64,000 bases of DNA from Sporobacter sp963663605 (GCA_963663605.2 CAXXVF010000002.1:2170001-2234000); one strand, 5' to 3'; counted from the first letter of the stretch, positions 33,668-41,921 are shown. The notes: generated by a model not told the origin, from the letters alone. Numbers and translations: made by a program.

Positions 33668-34024
33668 TCACCGGCGCATTTTTTTAAAATTCGGCGCTGA
33701 AAACCGCCCGAGGTATTTTTTGTTACAGACCAGAAGCCATATAAAAAATATAACAAAACCGGCAAGTACAATAACGGCGGCCCTGTTTAAATCTTCGTTG
33801 TTCTGAATATGCGGGACAGTAAAGGAAAAAACTATGAAGCTCAGGCCAAATATCACATACGGCGCAAAGATCGATTTCTGATACTTCTTCCGTGTCTCTT
33901 CATCCGTATCCTCGACGATATGCCTGTGGACCACGAACCGGCTTGAGTACCCTTTCAGATTTCCAAAACCAACGCCGATAAATAAAAGTCCGCAAAGCGC
34001 AGACGCAATCTGCTGCCACATCAT
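33668..34024 (-). CDS. DUF3784-like small membrane protein
   Basis: 118 aa from MMWQQIASALCGLLFIGVGF; GGAAGG is nine bases before the ATG, which is why the open frame extending to 34291 is not used. Three hydrophobic segments (3-22, about 55-78, 88-110) with a charged loop HIVEDTDEETRKKYQKS fit DUF3784/SdpI-like small proteins. No function assigned. It is transcribed away from the pentapeptide-repeat gene, sharing about 280 bases of upstream DNA. Confidence 0.6.
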   Translation of the reverse strand: MMWQQIASALCGLLFIGVGFGNLKGYSSRFVVHRHIVEDTDEETRKKYQKSIFAPYVIFGLSFIVFSFTVPHIQNNEDLNRAAVIVLAGFVIFFIWLLVCNKKYLGRFSAPNFKKMRR

Positions 34025-34302
34025 AGTAGTACACCTTCCTAAACTCCGATTGTGTGTCATTGTATCGCAAACCCATCGCGCCGTCAACTCAGTCAATTTA
34101 TCTTTTCCGCCCCCCACCAAAACGGTATGGGCTTCAGCGACGGGCAAGGCTTTTACCGGTGTGGAAAATTTGTTGATAACAGGGGCATTCTGGGATATAA
34201 TGTTAGCAAGTTTATTTGACAATAATGGCCTATCTGCTGCAATAATCTCTGCATAAAATGTTTTACAACCAACCGTTTTTATTTCATACATAGGAGCATC
34301 CC

Positions 34303-34983
34303 TTGAAAAACAAACAAACTAAACCGGTGCATATAAAAAAGCCCCGGCTGGAGTCCCACATGTACGAGCCGCCGGACCTATTGAGTCTGCTCAAAGCACA
34401 TCAGAAATCCGACGAGGACATCTATCATGTGCATATCAAAAACGCCTGCCTGGAGGACCAGTTTTTCAGCGGCCTGGAGTTTAACGGCGTCCTCTTTGAA
34501 AACTGCACGTTTACAAACGTCGCCATCAAAAACGCGTCGTTTGACAACACCTTGTTCAATGCCTGCGATTTTACAAAATGCAATTTCTCCGACAGCTGGT
34601 TTACCCGCTGCGAATTCAAGACGGTTAAAAATGCCGGGGCGGACTTCAGAAACAGCAAATTGTTCGACGTGACGATTGACGACAGTCATTTCAGATACTC
34701 AAACTTTTCCGCGTCCGGGTTCAATACCTGCGCCATTCTAAACAGCGACATGAGCGATACTTTTTTCGCGGAATGCATTTTTAAGTCTGTGGTGCTGGAT
34801 ACCTCCAAGTTCATCCGGACAGATTTTTTCAAAACGCCGCTGAAAACGCTGGATTTTTCAACGTGCGTTCTCGAGTCCATTTGCATTTCAGATGAATATA
34901 AGGAGCTTAAGGGCGTGATCGTCAATACCTTTCAGGCAACCGAGCTGGCTAAATTCCTGGGTATCATTATTAAAGACGACTAG
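34303..34983 (+). CDS. Pentapeptide-repeat protein
   Basis: 226 aa from a TTG start with AGGAG seven bases upstream. Residues about 45-195 are repeats of the A(D/N)(L/F)xx type: FENCTFTNVAIKNASFDNT, FNACDFTKCNFSDSWF, ADFRNSKLFDVTIDD and FIRTDFFKTPLKTLDF. They should form a right-handed quadrilateral beta-helix. Some members (Qnr, MfpA) mimic DNA to protect gyrase, but most have no known role, and nothing here identifies the target. Confidence 0.85.
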   Translation: MKNKQTKPVHIKKPRLESHMYEPPDLLSLLKAHQKSDEDIYHVHIKNACLEDQFFSGLEFNGVLFENCTFTNVAIKNASFDNTLFNACDFTKCNFSDSWFTRCEFKTVKNAGADFRNSKLFDVTIDDSHFRYSNFSASGFNTCAILNSDMSDTFFAECIFKSVVLDTSKFIRTDFFKTPLKTLDFSTCVLESICISDEYKELKGVIVNTFQATELAKFLGIIIKDD

Positions 34984-35003
34984 CCTGCAGCACTAAAAAC
35001 CAA

Positions 35004-35036
35004 CGGCAGACATTTCTTGTGTCTGCCGCTTTTTTT
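35004..35036 (+). terminator. Terminator of the pentapeptide-repeat gene
   Basis: CGGCAGACA (35004-35012) pairs with TGTCTGCCG (35020-35028), 7-base loop, then CTTTTTTT. Confidence 0.9.
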
Positions 35037-35047
35037 ATGGAATTTTT

Positions 35048-35107
35048 TCAGTTCCAGCCGTATTGTCCCACAAGCTCGACGAATCGCACCCACTCCAGGT
35101 CTTTCAT
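35048..35107 (-). pseudogene. Possible gene-tail remnant
   Basis: Minus-strand frame reading MKDLEWVRFVELVGQYGWN then TGA, preceded in frame by KTGEID. It looks like the natural C-terminus of a protein, but the frame is closed 24 bases upstream of the ATG. It lies just downstream of the LysR gene. It may be a decayed gene end or chance. Confidence 0.25.
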
Positions 35108-35136
35108 GTCGATCTCGCCGGTTTTTCAAACCAGCG

Positions 35137-36030
35137 CTAATCATTATCGGGAAAATAGCCTGAAACTACATCTAAAAACAGCTTTGCGCTCGGATTCCCC
35201 ATGTTTTTCCTCCAGGCGCACACGTATACGATCTCTGCCCCGGGGAAATTCAGCGGAATAATATCCACAGTATCCGATAAAAACGCTTTTGTTAAACCCA
35301 TCGGCAGAATCGAGACCCCGAGTCCTGAACCGACGGATAACAGGACAGATTCTGCTCTGTCGTAGCGTTGAACGACCTTCGGCACGGTGTGCTGCGCCGC
35401 GAATATATCCATGATCTGACTGTGCAGCTGCGGACTTTCCGGCTGCGAGATCATGATGAACCGCTCATTGAAAAGCGAGGATAAATCAGAATTTTCACCT
35501 GCCGCTTTATGGCCTTTGGGAACAACAAGCACCAACTTGTCCGTATGCGTCACAATATAGTCCATTCGTCCGTCATCCGGAACCATTGAGAGATGAGCAA
35601 AGTGAAAATCATAGTGGTTTTCAAGCATGGCCTGCGCCTGTGCGCTTCCTGTATTCTGCGTTATATCAACAAGGATCTCCGGATATTTCTGCGCAAAGAC
35701 GGACAAACAGCCGGTCAGGGTATATCCTGTCGTTGAAAGTGTCGCAATCGATAAATACCCCGTGCGCCCGCTATGTATCTGCTCTACGATGAACGAAGCC
35801 TTCTGCAGTGTTTTCAGCACATCTACGGCATATGGCAAATAAGTCGCGCCTTCCCGCGTCATGAAAACATCCCGCTTTGTTCTGGAAAACAATTGCACAC
35901 CAAGCTCAGTTTCCAATTCCAGTATACTCCTGCTGACCTTTGGTTGCGGCACGCCGTTCAGCCGTGCCGCTTCTGAAAAATTCAGGGTATGCGCAACCGA
36001 AACGAAATACTTGAGATGATTAAAATCCAT
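35137..36030 (-). CDS. LysR-family transcriptional regulator
   Basis: 297 aa from MDFNHLKYFVSVAHTLNFSE (GGAGG six bases before the ATG). The winged helix-turn-helix occupies residues 1-60 (AARLNGVPQPKVSRSILELE), then the inducer-binding domain with VVPKGHKAA and SVGSGLGVSILP. The slightly unusual QPKVSRS recognition helix replaces the common QPAVSRQ/QPALSRQ. It is divergent from the YczE-like gene at 36296, which it probably controls; a perfect 10-base inverted repeat lies between them. Confidence 0.92.
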   Translation of the reverse strand: MDFNHLKYFVSVAHTLNFSEAARLNGVPQPKVSRSILELETELGVQLFSRTKRDVFMTREGATYLPYAVDVLKTLQKASFIVEQIHSGRTGYLSIATLSTTGYTLTGCLSVFAQKYPEILVDITQNTGSAQAQAMLENHYDFHFAHLSMVPDDGRMDYIVTHTDKLVLVVPKGHKAAGENSDLSSLFNERFIMISQPESPQLHSQIMDIFAAQHTVPKVVQRYDRAESVLLSVGSGLGVSILPMGLTKAFLSDTVDIIPLNFPGAEIVYVCAWRKNMGNPSAKLFLDVVSGYFPDND

Positions 36031-36151
36031 AGGCCGCCTCCATCGGACAGTCTTTTTATTCATATATAGTATTAAAATATATCCATTTTGAATTATAGCA
36101 TTTATATATATCTTTTTCAACAATCTAAATTTCTTCTGTATATTTTGTATG

Positions 36152-36180
36152 TTGACTTATACCAGCGTGTTTAATATAAT
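36152..36180 (+). promoter_or_regulatory. Promoter of the YczE-like gene
   Basis: TTGACT (36152-36157), 17-base spacer, TATAAT (36175-36180), 116 bases before the ATG. Confidence 0.7.
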
Positions 36181-36216
36181 TCAATAATGGTATTACGTTA
36201 TATTATTTTTAAATAA

Positions 36217-36249
36217 GTGTATATTGATATTCATTTTACCAATATACAC
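36217..36249. promoter_or_regulatory. Perfect 10-bp inverted repeat in the LysR/YczE intergenic region
   Basis: GTGTATATTG (36217-36226) and CAATATACAC (36240-36249) flank a 13-base centre, downstream of the YczE-like promoter. It could be a LysR-type operator (T-N11-A-like dyad) or an mRNA leader hairpin; AT-rich and without a U-run, so not a terminator. Confidence 0.5.
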
Positions 36250-36295
36250 CAGCGTAACACACACCTAAACAATTACCCTTATTAAGGAGCCTGCA

Positions 36296-37096
36296 ATGAG
36301 CCGTTTTATCAGACCTGTATATTTCAAACGTCTTTTTATCTATTGTCTGGGATTATTTATCTTGGCAACGGGTGTTTCGTTTTCAGTAATCTCCGACCTT
36401 GGTGTCTCTCCTGTCAACTCAGTACCCAAGGTTCTAAGCGAAATCTTCACCCGGCTGAGTATGGGGACATGGACAACGATTATTTTTTGCTGCTTTATTT
36501 TGATTCAGCTTCTCATCCTGAAACGTGAATTTAATCCGTCCCGCTTTCTTCAGATATTATGTTCGTTCATATTTGGCTTTTTTGTCGACCTGAGCAATTG
36601 GCTTACCGCTCTTTTTGTGCCGGATCCAGGAACTTATATGCTCCGCTTGATTTATCTGGTCATCAGCATGGCGCTGATCGGACTGGGTATCCTGTTTTAT
36701 CTGGAACCGAAACTGCTGCCGTTACCGGGCGAGGGCGTTATGCTGGCGATCTCCGCAAAATACAACATCCCGCTGCATAAGTGCAAAATAGGTTTTGATA
36801 CGGCGGTCGTCGTCATCGCCGTTGTCACATCACTCGTTTTTTTCCATTACTTAAACGGCGTACGCGAGGGCACTGTCCTGGCCGCCTTAGGCGTCGGTAA
36901 ATTCCTCGGCGTCTTCACCAGACTGTTCCAGCCAAAACTCCGCCGTTTTCTGGAATTCGGTCCGTCCGCCGGTCGGGAAAACGCTTCACCTTCCAAGCCA
37001 AAAGCCCCGGACTTATTGTCCGCGCCGCCAATGTCACGCAGTAAGGCAGCTGCAGGCGGTCCGTTGCTCATACCGGAAAATATCGTGACAGAATAA
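36296..37096 (+). CDS. YczE/YitT-like integral membrane protein (DUF6198 type)
   Basis: 266 aa with about five membrane segments. The N-terminus FKRLFIYCLGLFILATGVSF followed by DLGVSPVNSVPKVLSE is the pattern of YczE-like proteins, and PLPGEGVMLAISAKYNIPLHKCKIGFD in the second half is also typical. It is found widely next to LysR or GntR regulators, with no established transport substrate. The last 40 residues are a hydrophilic Pro/Ser/Ala-rich tail. Confidence 0.8.
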   Translation: MSRFIRPVYFKRLFIYCLGLFILATGVSFSVISDLGVSPVNSVPKVLSEIFTRLSMGTWTTIIFCCFILIQLLILKREFNPSRFLQILCSFIFGFFVDLSNWLTALFVPDPGTYMLRLIYLVISMALIGLGILFYLEPKLLPLPGEGVMLAISAKYNIPLHKCKIGFDTAVVVIAVVTSLVFFHYLNGVREGTVLAALGVGKFLGVFTRLFQPKLRRFLEFGPSAGRENASPSKPKAPDLLSAPPMSRSKAAAGGPLLIPENIVTE

Positions 37097-37261
37097 TCAA
37101 ATAATAAAATATTCGGGTTTCTTGCTCGAGCAGAAATTTATACCAAGCTCGTGGTCACGGCGCTCGTCCTGTTCCACAAAACCGCAAATATGCGTGAAAT
37201 GATCATGCCTTTCATGGTCGTTTTACGTCAAAACCTTAAAAACGAAAGGCATAAACATATT

Positions 37262-37513
37262 ATGAACCATATTCGCAATATAAAGCTACTTTTCGCCGTT
37301 TTACTCAACGGCATTTTGATGGCAGTTACCTTCACCGTAATTTTTAAACTTGCCGACCTCCTGCTGTTGTCCATTCTTCTTCCCACACTGACACATATTT
37401 CGGTGTGCGGCTCTTTAATTTATTTCATTTACATCTCGCCTGCGAAAAAAAAGAAACCTGCGGAAAGTGATTGCAGCGCTATGAGCTATTTCGCGGTTCC
37501 TGTATCAAAATAG
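37262..37513 (+). CDS. Hypothetical small membrane protein
   Basis: 83 aa from MNHIRNIKLLFAVLLNGILM; longer in-frame starts exist at 37151 and 37205. Two hydrophobic segments (about 10-32 and 38-62) then a Lys-rich end. No clear ribosome-binding site and no family recognised, so both start and reality are uncertain. Followed by a strong terminator at 37584-37620, which supports transcription through here. Confidence 0.4.
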   Translation: MNHIRNIKLLFAVLLNGILMAVTFTVIFKLADLLLLSILLPTLTHISVCGSLIYFIYISPAKKKKPAESDCSAMSYFAVPVSK

Positions 37514-37583
37514 CGGCAGCCTGCTGCGGCCAATTCCCCGTAAACGCGGTTTGGGGAGGCGGGACAGTTTTGCATCCTGATAA

Positions 37584-37620
37584 GCCTCAAGGCACAGCTT
37601 ATGCCTTGAGGCACTTTTTT
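37584..37620 (+). terminator. Strong terminator
   Basis: GCCTCAAGGCA (37584-37594) pairs perfectly with TGCCTTGAGGC (37602-37612), 7-base loop, then ACTTTTTT. It ends the YczE-like transcription unit. Confidence 0.9.
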
Positions 37621-37754
37621 GGTTTATAGCCTGTTGTATCGGAATAACCTGGTAAAGCATTACTTGCCAAGGGCGTTAGCGGCGTTTTAGCCGGATGTTT
37701 TATTTGCCGAACCGTTCATTCCGTGGTATATTTATATGGAAAGGAGCTGTTCGT

Positions 37755-38303
37755 ATGGATGTTTTTGAAGCGATTGAAAAACGGGAGAGCATTCGCTCTT
37801 TTAAAGATACGCAGATCACGGATGAGGAACTTCAGGCGATACTCCACGCCGCGGAACGCGGACCGCGTATCGGCGGATTGGACATTGTCGTCCTTCAGGA
37901 TAAAAAAAAGATTAAAACCATATCGGATACCGCCAAGTTTGAAATGATCCGCGGCGGCGGCTGGAATCAGTCGCGGGCGATGACGCCGGGCTACAACCCG
38001 CTCTATTCGGCGCCGACCGTCATTATGATATGCGGCAGGAGCGGCAATTCGTTTGAGCAGGTCACAACGGGCATTGCCGTCGGCATGATGATACTGGCCG
38101 CGACGGCTCTGGGGCTCGGCAGTGTGACGGTTTCTTCCATCCGGCACGCTTTCTCAAGTCCGGAAGGCCCCGCACTCAAAAAACTGATCGGCCTGTCACA
38201 TAATGACGATATCTTACTGTCGCTGGCTGTCGGTTATACCGACGATCCGAAAGCGCACGAGATGAAAGGCGCATCGCGCAATAACGTTCGGTACATAAAG
38301 TAA
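37755..38303 (+). CDS. Nitroreductase family protein
   Basis: 182 aa from MDVFEAIEKRESIRSFKD; AAAGGAG is seven bases before this ATG, while the 60-base upstream extension has none. The FMN-binding Arg-x-Ser-x-Arg motif (KRESIRSF), the central SAPTVIMICG and the C-terminal AVGYTDDPKAH place it in the NADH:flavin nitroreductase superfamily. It lacks any extra ferredoxin domain. Substrate unknown. Single gene with a terminator. Confidence 0.88.
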   Translation: MDVFEAIEKRESIRSFKDTQITDEELQAILHAAERGPRIGGLDIVVLQDKKKIKTISDTAKFEMIRGGGWNQSRAMTPGYNPLYSAPTVIMICGRSGNSFEQVTTGIAVGMMILAATALGLGSVTVSSIRHAFSSPEGPALKKLIGLSHNDDILLSLAVGYTDDPKAHEMKGASRNNVRYIK

Positions 38304-38373
38304 CTGTTTAGCAAAAGCATAAGCGGCCTGTTGACTATTTATTAATTCTCTCCCTGCGGGACTCGTAAAAGCA

Positions 38374-38408
38374 AAGCTTCCGGGAAATAAATCCCCGGAA
38401 GCTTTTTT
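38374..38408 (+). terminator. Terminator of the nitroreductase gene
   Basis: AAGCTTCCGGG (38374-38384) pairs with CCCGGAAGCTT (38394-38404), 9-base loop, followed by TTTTTT. Confidence 0.9.
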
Positions 38409-38491
38409 ATAGTATTTATTACCGGTTAGGCAACAAGAAACGACTGTTCTCATGCTTTCACTTTCTAATCACAATAAACCGGCGGCTTGAT

Positions 38492-39250
38492 TTATGCTCC
38501 GCAGAGGCAAACTCTTTTAAGTCCGAGTATTTCGGCTGCTCCGGCAATAGTGGTACCAAAGAAAACGACGGGCTTGCCTATATCTATATATTGCACGATA
38601 GAACCGTTGCTGAGCGTGCTGCCCGTACACAAAACGAGCTCCGCCCAGTCGAGCACGACTTCCTTGTAATCCTCCACGCCGTTTTCCACAAGCTTCCCGT
38701 ATTTAACTTTGCCGATGTTGTCCGGATTTAAATCCAACACCCTCAATTCAAAACGGGGCGCCAGCCTTTCTAAAAGCGCGGGCTGGAACCCGACGAGCGC
38801 AATCTTCAGCTTCCCGTAGTTGTTTTCGATATAGTCGGCGAATTTGCCGGCGCATATTTCCGGTTCATCGTTCTTGCAGTGTATCGTGCCTTCCGCCAAA
38901 CCCAGATGCCGCATGACGGCATTGAGCGAGGCGACAAATAAACTCCGCGCGTGCACATCGCCTACGATATCAAGCTGCAGTACCTCCTCCAGCGTACCGC
39001 TGAACTCGGCGGGCGAATCGGTAAAGACCTGGCCGAGCGCGCCCATATATTCGGCCTGAAGCATCGTCTCCTTACCGGTTATGATCGGGAAGTCCCGGCG
39101 CTCGGTAATGCCGATAGCTTCCTCGGGGGTCAGCGATTTTGAGCGAATATCTATCCTGTCTGCCGCCAGGTCGCGTTCCCGGATGAGCTTTACAAACCCT
39201 TCCTTCAGTTTTGAATACAGCTTATCCGCCGTCATTTCAGAGGTAGTCAT
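38492..39250 (-). CDS. DUF4213/DUF364 Rossmann-like protein (putative metal-linked)
   Basis: 252 aa. The N-terminal part (YSKLKEGFVKLI, FPIITGKETMLQAEYMGALG) fits DUF4213, and the C-terminal half (KIALVGFQPALLERLAPRFE, VLDLNPDNIG, LVLCTGSTLSNGSI, PVVFFGTTIAGAAEILGLK) fits DUF364, a Rossmann-like domain annotated as putative heavy-metal chelation. It starts 14 bases inside the end of the transporter ATPase gene, so it is translated with it. In other genomes similar proteins accompany molybdate, tungstate or other metal ABC systems, so a role in handling the imported oxyanion is inferred. Confidence 0.8.
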   Translation of the reverse strand: MTTSEMTADKLYSKLKEGFVKLIRERDLAADRIDIRSKSLTPEEAIGITERRDFPIITGKETMLQAEYMGALGQVFTDSPAEFSGTLEEVLQLDIVGDVHARSLFVASLNAVMRHLGLAEGTIHCKNDEPEICAGKFADYIENNYGKLKIALVGFQPALLERLAPRFELRVLDLNPDNIGKVKYGKLVENGVEDYKEVVLDWAELVLCTGSTLSNGSIVQYIDIGKPVVFFGTTIAGAAEILGLKRVCLCGA

Positions 39251-39929
39251 AAAAATCTCCCTTTTCCATATTTGGTATGTCGTCCGAGCCGAATATGCGC
39301 ATCATGGTATTGTCTTTTATTATGCCGATTCGGTCGGCAAAAAACAAGGCCTCCTCAATATCGTGCGTAACATGTATCACCATAGGGGAAAACTGACGGT
39401 GCACCTGCTTGATCGAGTTTTTTACACTCTGCTTCGTCACGTAATCGAGCGAGCTCAACGGCTCGTCCAGCAGCAAAAGCCTCGGTGACAGGACCAGCGA
39501 CCGCCCGATCGCCGTCCTTTGCTTTTCACCGCCGCTCAGCGTACCCGTATAGTTTTTCTTAACGTGACCCAAAGATAAAATCTCCAGCATCTCCTGCGAT
39601 TTGGCCTTTTGTTCTTTTTTGGAGTAGCCCTTGTATCTCAGTCCGAAGGCGATATTCTGCTCAACGCTCATAAACGGAAAAAGCTCGTAATTCTGATACA
39701 CGAAACCGATGTTCCTTTGTTCGGGAAGCAGGGCGGACACATCCTGTCCGTCTATTTCGATTTTGCCGGCGCCCAGCCGGTACCGTCCGGCTATCGTCTC
39801 CAAAAGCAGCGTTTTGCCGGCGCCGCTGGCGCCCAGAATGACAAAATACTCGCCGTCCGCGATTTCAAGATTCACGTTTTTGAGCTCAAAATCCCCGACC
39901 CGGACAAGAAGCTCTGATATTTTCATCAT
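39237..39929 (-). CDS. ABC transporter ATPase, molybdate/tungstate type
   Basis: 230 aa from MMKISELLVRVGDFELKNVN; GGAGG is eight bases upstream. Walker A GASGAGKTL, Q-loop region NIGFVYQNYELFPFMSVEQN, signature TLSGGEKQRTAIGRSL, Walker B LLLLDEPLSSLD, and the switch-His block VIHVTHDIEEALFFADR are all clear. It lacks the C-terminal MOP/TOBE oxyanion-binding domain of full ModC (about 350 aa), as in TupC/WtpC-like short ATPases. It follows the permease gene and overlaps the DUF364 gene. Confidence 0.9.
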   Translation of the reverse strand: MMKISELLVRVGDFELKNVNLEIADGEYFVILGASGAGKTLLLETIAGRYRLGAGKIEIDGQDVSALLPEQRNIGFVYQNYELFPFMSVEQNIAFGLRYKGYSKKEQKAKSQEMLEILSLGHVKKNYTGTLSGGEKQRTAIGRSLVLSPRLLLLDEPLSSLDYVTKQSVKNSIKQVHRQFSPMVIHVTHDIEEALFFADRIGIIKDNTMMRIFGSDDIPNMEKGDFYDYL

Positions 39930-39942
39930 ATCGGCGACCTCC

Positions 39943-40737
39943 TTATCTCTTTTTCCTGGGCCTTGTAGGCATGAACAGCTCAAACAGCAGCAAACACGAC
40001 AGGGAGATGATGATCAATATGACGGATATTCCGGATGCCAGTTCCAAATCGCCCGTTGCCATGTTCAGATAGATTGCCGTCGGGAGTATTTCGGTTTTCA
40101 GCCGTGTCATCCCGGCTACCATTATAACGGCGCCGAACTCGCCGAGAGCCCTCGACCACGTCATGACGATGGTCGAGATCAGCGTCCGGCTGATCGTTGG
40201 CAGCGTTATGCGGAAAAAAGCCTGCGTTTCGTTGCAGCCGAGCGTCCTGGCTACGAAGACCATTTTCCTGCTGCTGTCCTCAAGCGTCGTTAAAATCATA
40301 TTGATCGCAAAGGGCAGGTTGACAAATACCAGCGCTAATACAATGCCGCTCGGCGCAAAAATAAAATCAATATGGAAGGTGTTGTATAAAAATTCTCCGA
40401 TGCCTCTTCTCCCGAACAGCAGCAAGAGGGCCATACCGGAGACAAGGTGCGGGAGCGACATCGGCAGATACAGGACGTTCGTCATGATCCTCTGGAAAAT
40501 GCCGCCGCCGACATAGAGCCTGTAGCTTGTCGGAATGGCAAACAATACGCAGATCAGCGTCGCTATGACGGTCGTTTTCAAACTGAGCAGAATTGCCGTA
40601 ACGACTTCTTCCGAGGCCAGAGAGGGCGCAATGTAATTTACGCCCTCTTTGATCAGAATAAGAAGCGGCACAATCAGAAACAACGATGTCAGAAGCAGGA
40701 TCAGGTATTGAAACGCCTTGAATATCTTGTTTCCCAT
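39943..40737 (-). CDS. ABC transporter permease, molybdate/tungstate type
   Basis: 264 aa, six membrane segments. The ABC-permease (EAA) loop reads ARTLGCNETQAFFRITLP, followed by the ModB/CysT-like TWSRALGEFGAVIMVAG. It lies between the binding-protein and ATPase genes (gaps 68 and 13 bases) and should form the transmembrane channel for the oxyanion. Confidence 0.9.
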   Translation of the reverse strand: MGNKIFKAFQYLILLLTSLFLIVPLLILIKEGVNYIAPSLASEEVVTAILLSLKTTVIATLICVLFAIPTSYRLYVGGGIFQRIMTNVLYLPMSLPHLVSGMALLLLFGRRGIGEFLYNTFHIDFIFAPSGIVLALVFVNLPFAINMILTTLEDSSRKMVFVARTLGCNETQAFFRITLPTISRTLISTIVMTWSRALGEFGAVIMVAGMTRLKTEILPTAIYLNMATGDLELASGISVILIIISLSCLLLFELFMPTRPRKKR

Positions 40738-40805
40738 AACGGCAACACGCCCTCTCTGTGTTCTAAAACACCGGTTGTTTTGAATCTGCGATAAACGAAA
40801 TACGG

Positions 40806-41606
40806 TTATTCAACCGGCTTGAAGCCGTTGTTGTTAAAAATTTCTTTGCCTGCGTCTGAGATAATGAAATCAACAAACGCCTGCGCTTCATCCGCGATTT
40901 TGGACGTTGTCAGCGTACAGGCCGGAATGATCTGGTCGATATTCTGTTCGCCGGGTATTTCGATGATTTCAATGTCGGCGTTGCTGTGTACGTTATCGAT
41001 CGTCACGATACCGGCGTCGGCTTGACCGCTGGCAATCTGTATGACGATCTCGTTGACCGTGGCTGCCTGCGAGACCGTATTGTCGTTAATCCCGTTCAGT
41101 CCGGTCTTCTGGATGATCTTCTGCGCCGTCTGCCCGATGGCGTTGGCTTCCGGGTCTCCGAGAATGACCGTGATCCCTTCTTGTGCCAGATCTTCGAGGC
41201 AGGTGATCCCCTTCGGGTTCCCGGTTCCGACGGCGATGCATGGCGTATGGTGCGCCACCTGATAACAGGTCTCGCTGGCATATCCGTCTTCTTTTGCCGC
41301 TTTATAAGCGTTCTCGGAACCAACGATGAACACGTCGCCTTTTCCGGACAGCTCGATCTGAGAGATAAGCTGGGTCGATCCTGCATAAACGTATGTAATG
41401 GTCACATTGTGCTCTGCTTCATAAGCGGTCTTGATGTCTTCCATAGCGTTTTTTAGTCCCGCGCCGGAATAGACAAGCAATTCGACCGGTTCGGTCGTTT
41501 GACCCCCTGATGTTTCGGTGCTTTTAGCGCAGCCGGTCATTAAGAGCCCAAGCGTCAAAAGCGCGGCAAGGGTTATTGCGATGGTTTTTCTTCTTTTGGT
41601 CAGCAT
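40806..41606 (-). CDS. Molybdate/tungstate-type substrate-binding lipoprotein (ModA-like)
   Basis: 266 aa from MLTKRRKTIAITLAALLTLG with lipobox LLMTGC (Cys26). The mature domain begins LLVYSGAGLKNAMEDIKTAY and has YVYAGSTQLISQIE, HHTPCIAVGTGNPKG and QIASGQADAGIVTIDNV, the ordered ligand segments of ModA/WtpA periplasmic-binding fold II proteins. Molybdate and tungstate cannot be told apart by eye. AGAAGG is seven bases before the ATG. First gene of a binding protein-permease-ATPase-DUF364 operon with a 240-base leader. Confidence 0.88.
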   Translation of the reverse strand: MLTKRRKTIAITLAALLTLGLLMTGCAKSTETSGGQTTEPVELLVYSGAGLKNAMEDIKTAYEAEHNVTITYVYAGSTQLISQIELSGKGDVFIVGSENAYKAAKEDGYASETCYQVAHHTPCIAVGTGNPKGITCLEDLAQEGITVILGDPEANAIGQTAQKIIQKTGLNGINDNTVSQAATVNEIVIQIASGQADAGIVTIDNVHSNADIEIIEIPGEQNIDQIIPACTLTTSKIADEAQAFVDFIISDAGKEIFNNNGFKPVE

Positions 41607-41652
41607 TTTAAAACCTTCTTTCCAGATTTCGGCAAGGCCGATAATATTGAAA

Positions 41653-41685
41653 ACAGTCTGTCTTGCCAAGGGCAAAACAGACTGT
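41653..41685 (-). terminator. Candidate attenuator hairpin before the ModA-like gene
   Basis: 14 base pairs in two blocks separated by one mismatch, AAG loop, U-rich 3' flank (TTTTC) in the minus direction, 46 bases upstream of the ATG. Confidence 0.5.
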
Positions 41686-41768
41686 CCAATAAGATCGTAT
41701 CCATACTGACCGGCTGTTTTGTCCCCTTTTCAAACACGGAAGGCGATATCGTTTCCAATATAACCCTG

Positions 41769-41784
41769 TGAGTAAAATTACTCA
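41769..41784. promoter_or_regulatory. Palindrome in the transporter leader
   Basis: TGAGTAA-AA-TTACTCA, a 7-base inverted repeat with a 2-base centre, about 60 bases downstream of the -10. It could be a repressor operator or part of the leader RNA structure. Confidence 0.4.
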
Positions 41785-41845
41785 GGCATTCCGGTCATGA
41801 ACAAATGTTTTTAGACCGAAAGCTCGGAGACAGATGTTTTGTAAA

Positions 41846-41874
41846 ATTATAATTTATTAAACCAGCGTTGTCAA
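41846..41874 (-). promoter_or_regulatory. Consensus promoter of the oxyanion transporter operon
   Basis: Minus strand TTGACA (41869-41874), 17-base spacer, TATAAT (41846-41851): a perfect sigma-A promoter. It is back-to-back with the plus-strand promoter at 41922-41950. So strong a core promoter implies tight control by the leader or a repressor. Confidence 0.85.
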
Positions 41875-41921
41875 TAACGGCATTATGAAATTAAGGAAAG
41901 TGGCGGCAAGCACGGCGCATA

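Larger units (their letters stand above)
41607..41845 (-). promoter_or_regulatory. Leader of the oxyanion transporter operon with terminator-like hairpin
   Basis: About 240 transcribed bases. On the minus strand an extended stem pairs 41677-41685 with 41653-41661 (ACAGTCTGT/ACAGACTGT) and 41671-41675 with 41663-41667 (TTGCC/GGCAA), with one mismatch and a 3-base loop, and is followed by TTTTC. This resembles an intrinsic terminator before the gene, so the leader may be an attenuator or riboswitch. I could not match it with confidence to the molybdenum-cofactor riboswitch consensus. Confidence 0.5.

Noticed and set aside
34025..34291. N-terminal extension of the DUF3784-like gene (89 extra residues)
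   Set aside because: A GGAAGG site marks the ATG at 34024, and the upstream stretch must hold two divergent promoters. The extension has protein-like composition but no recognised family.
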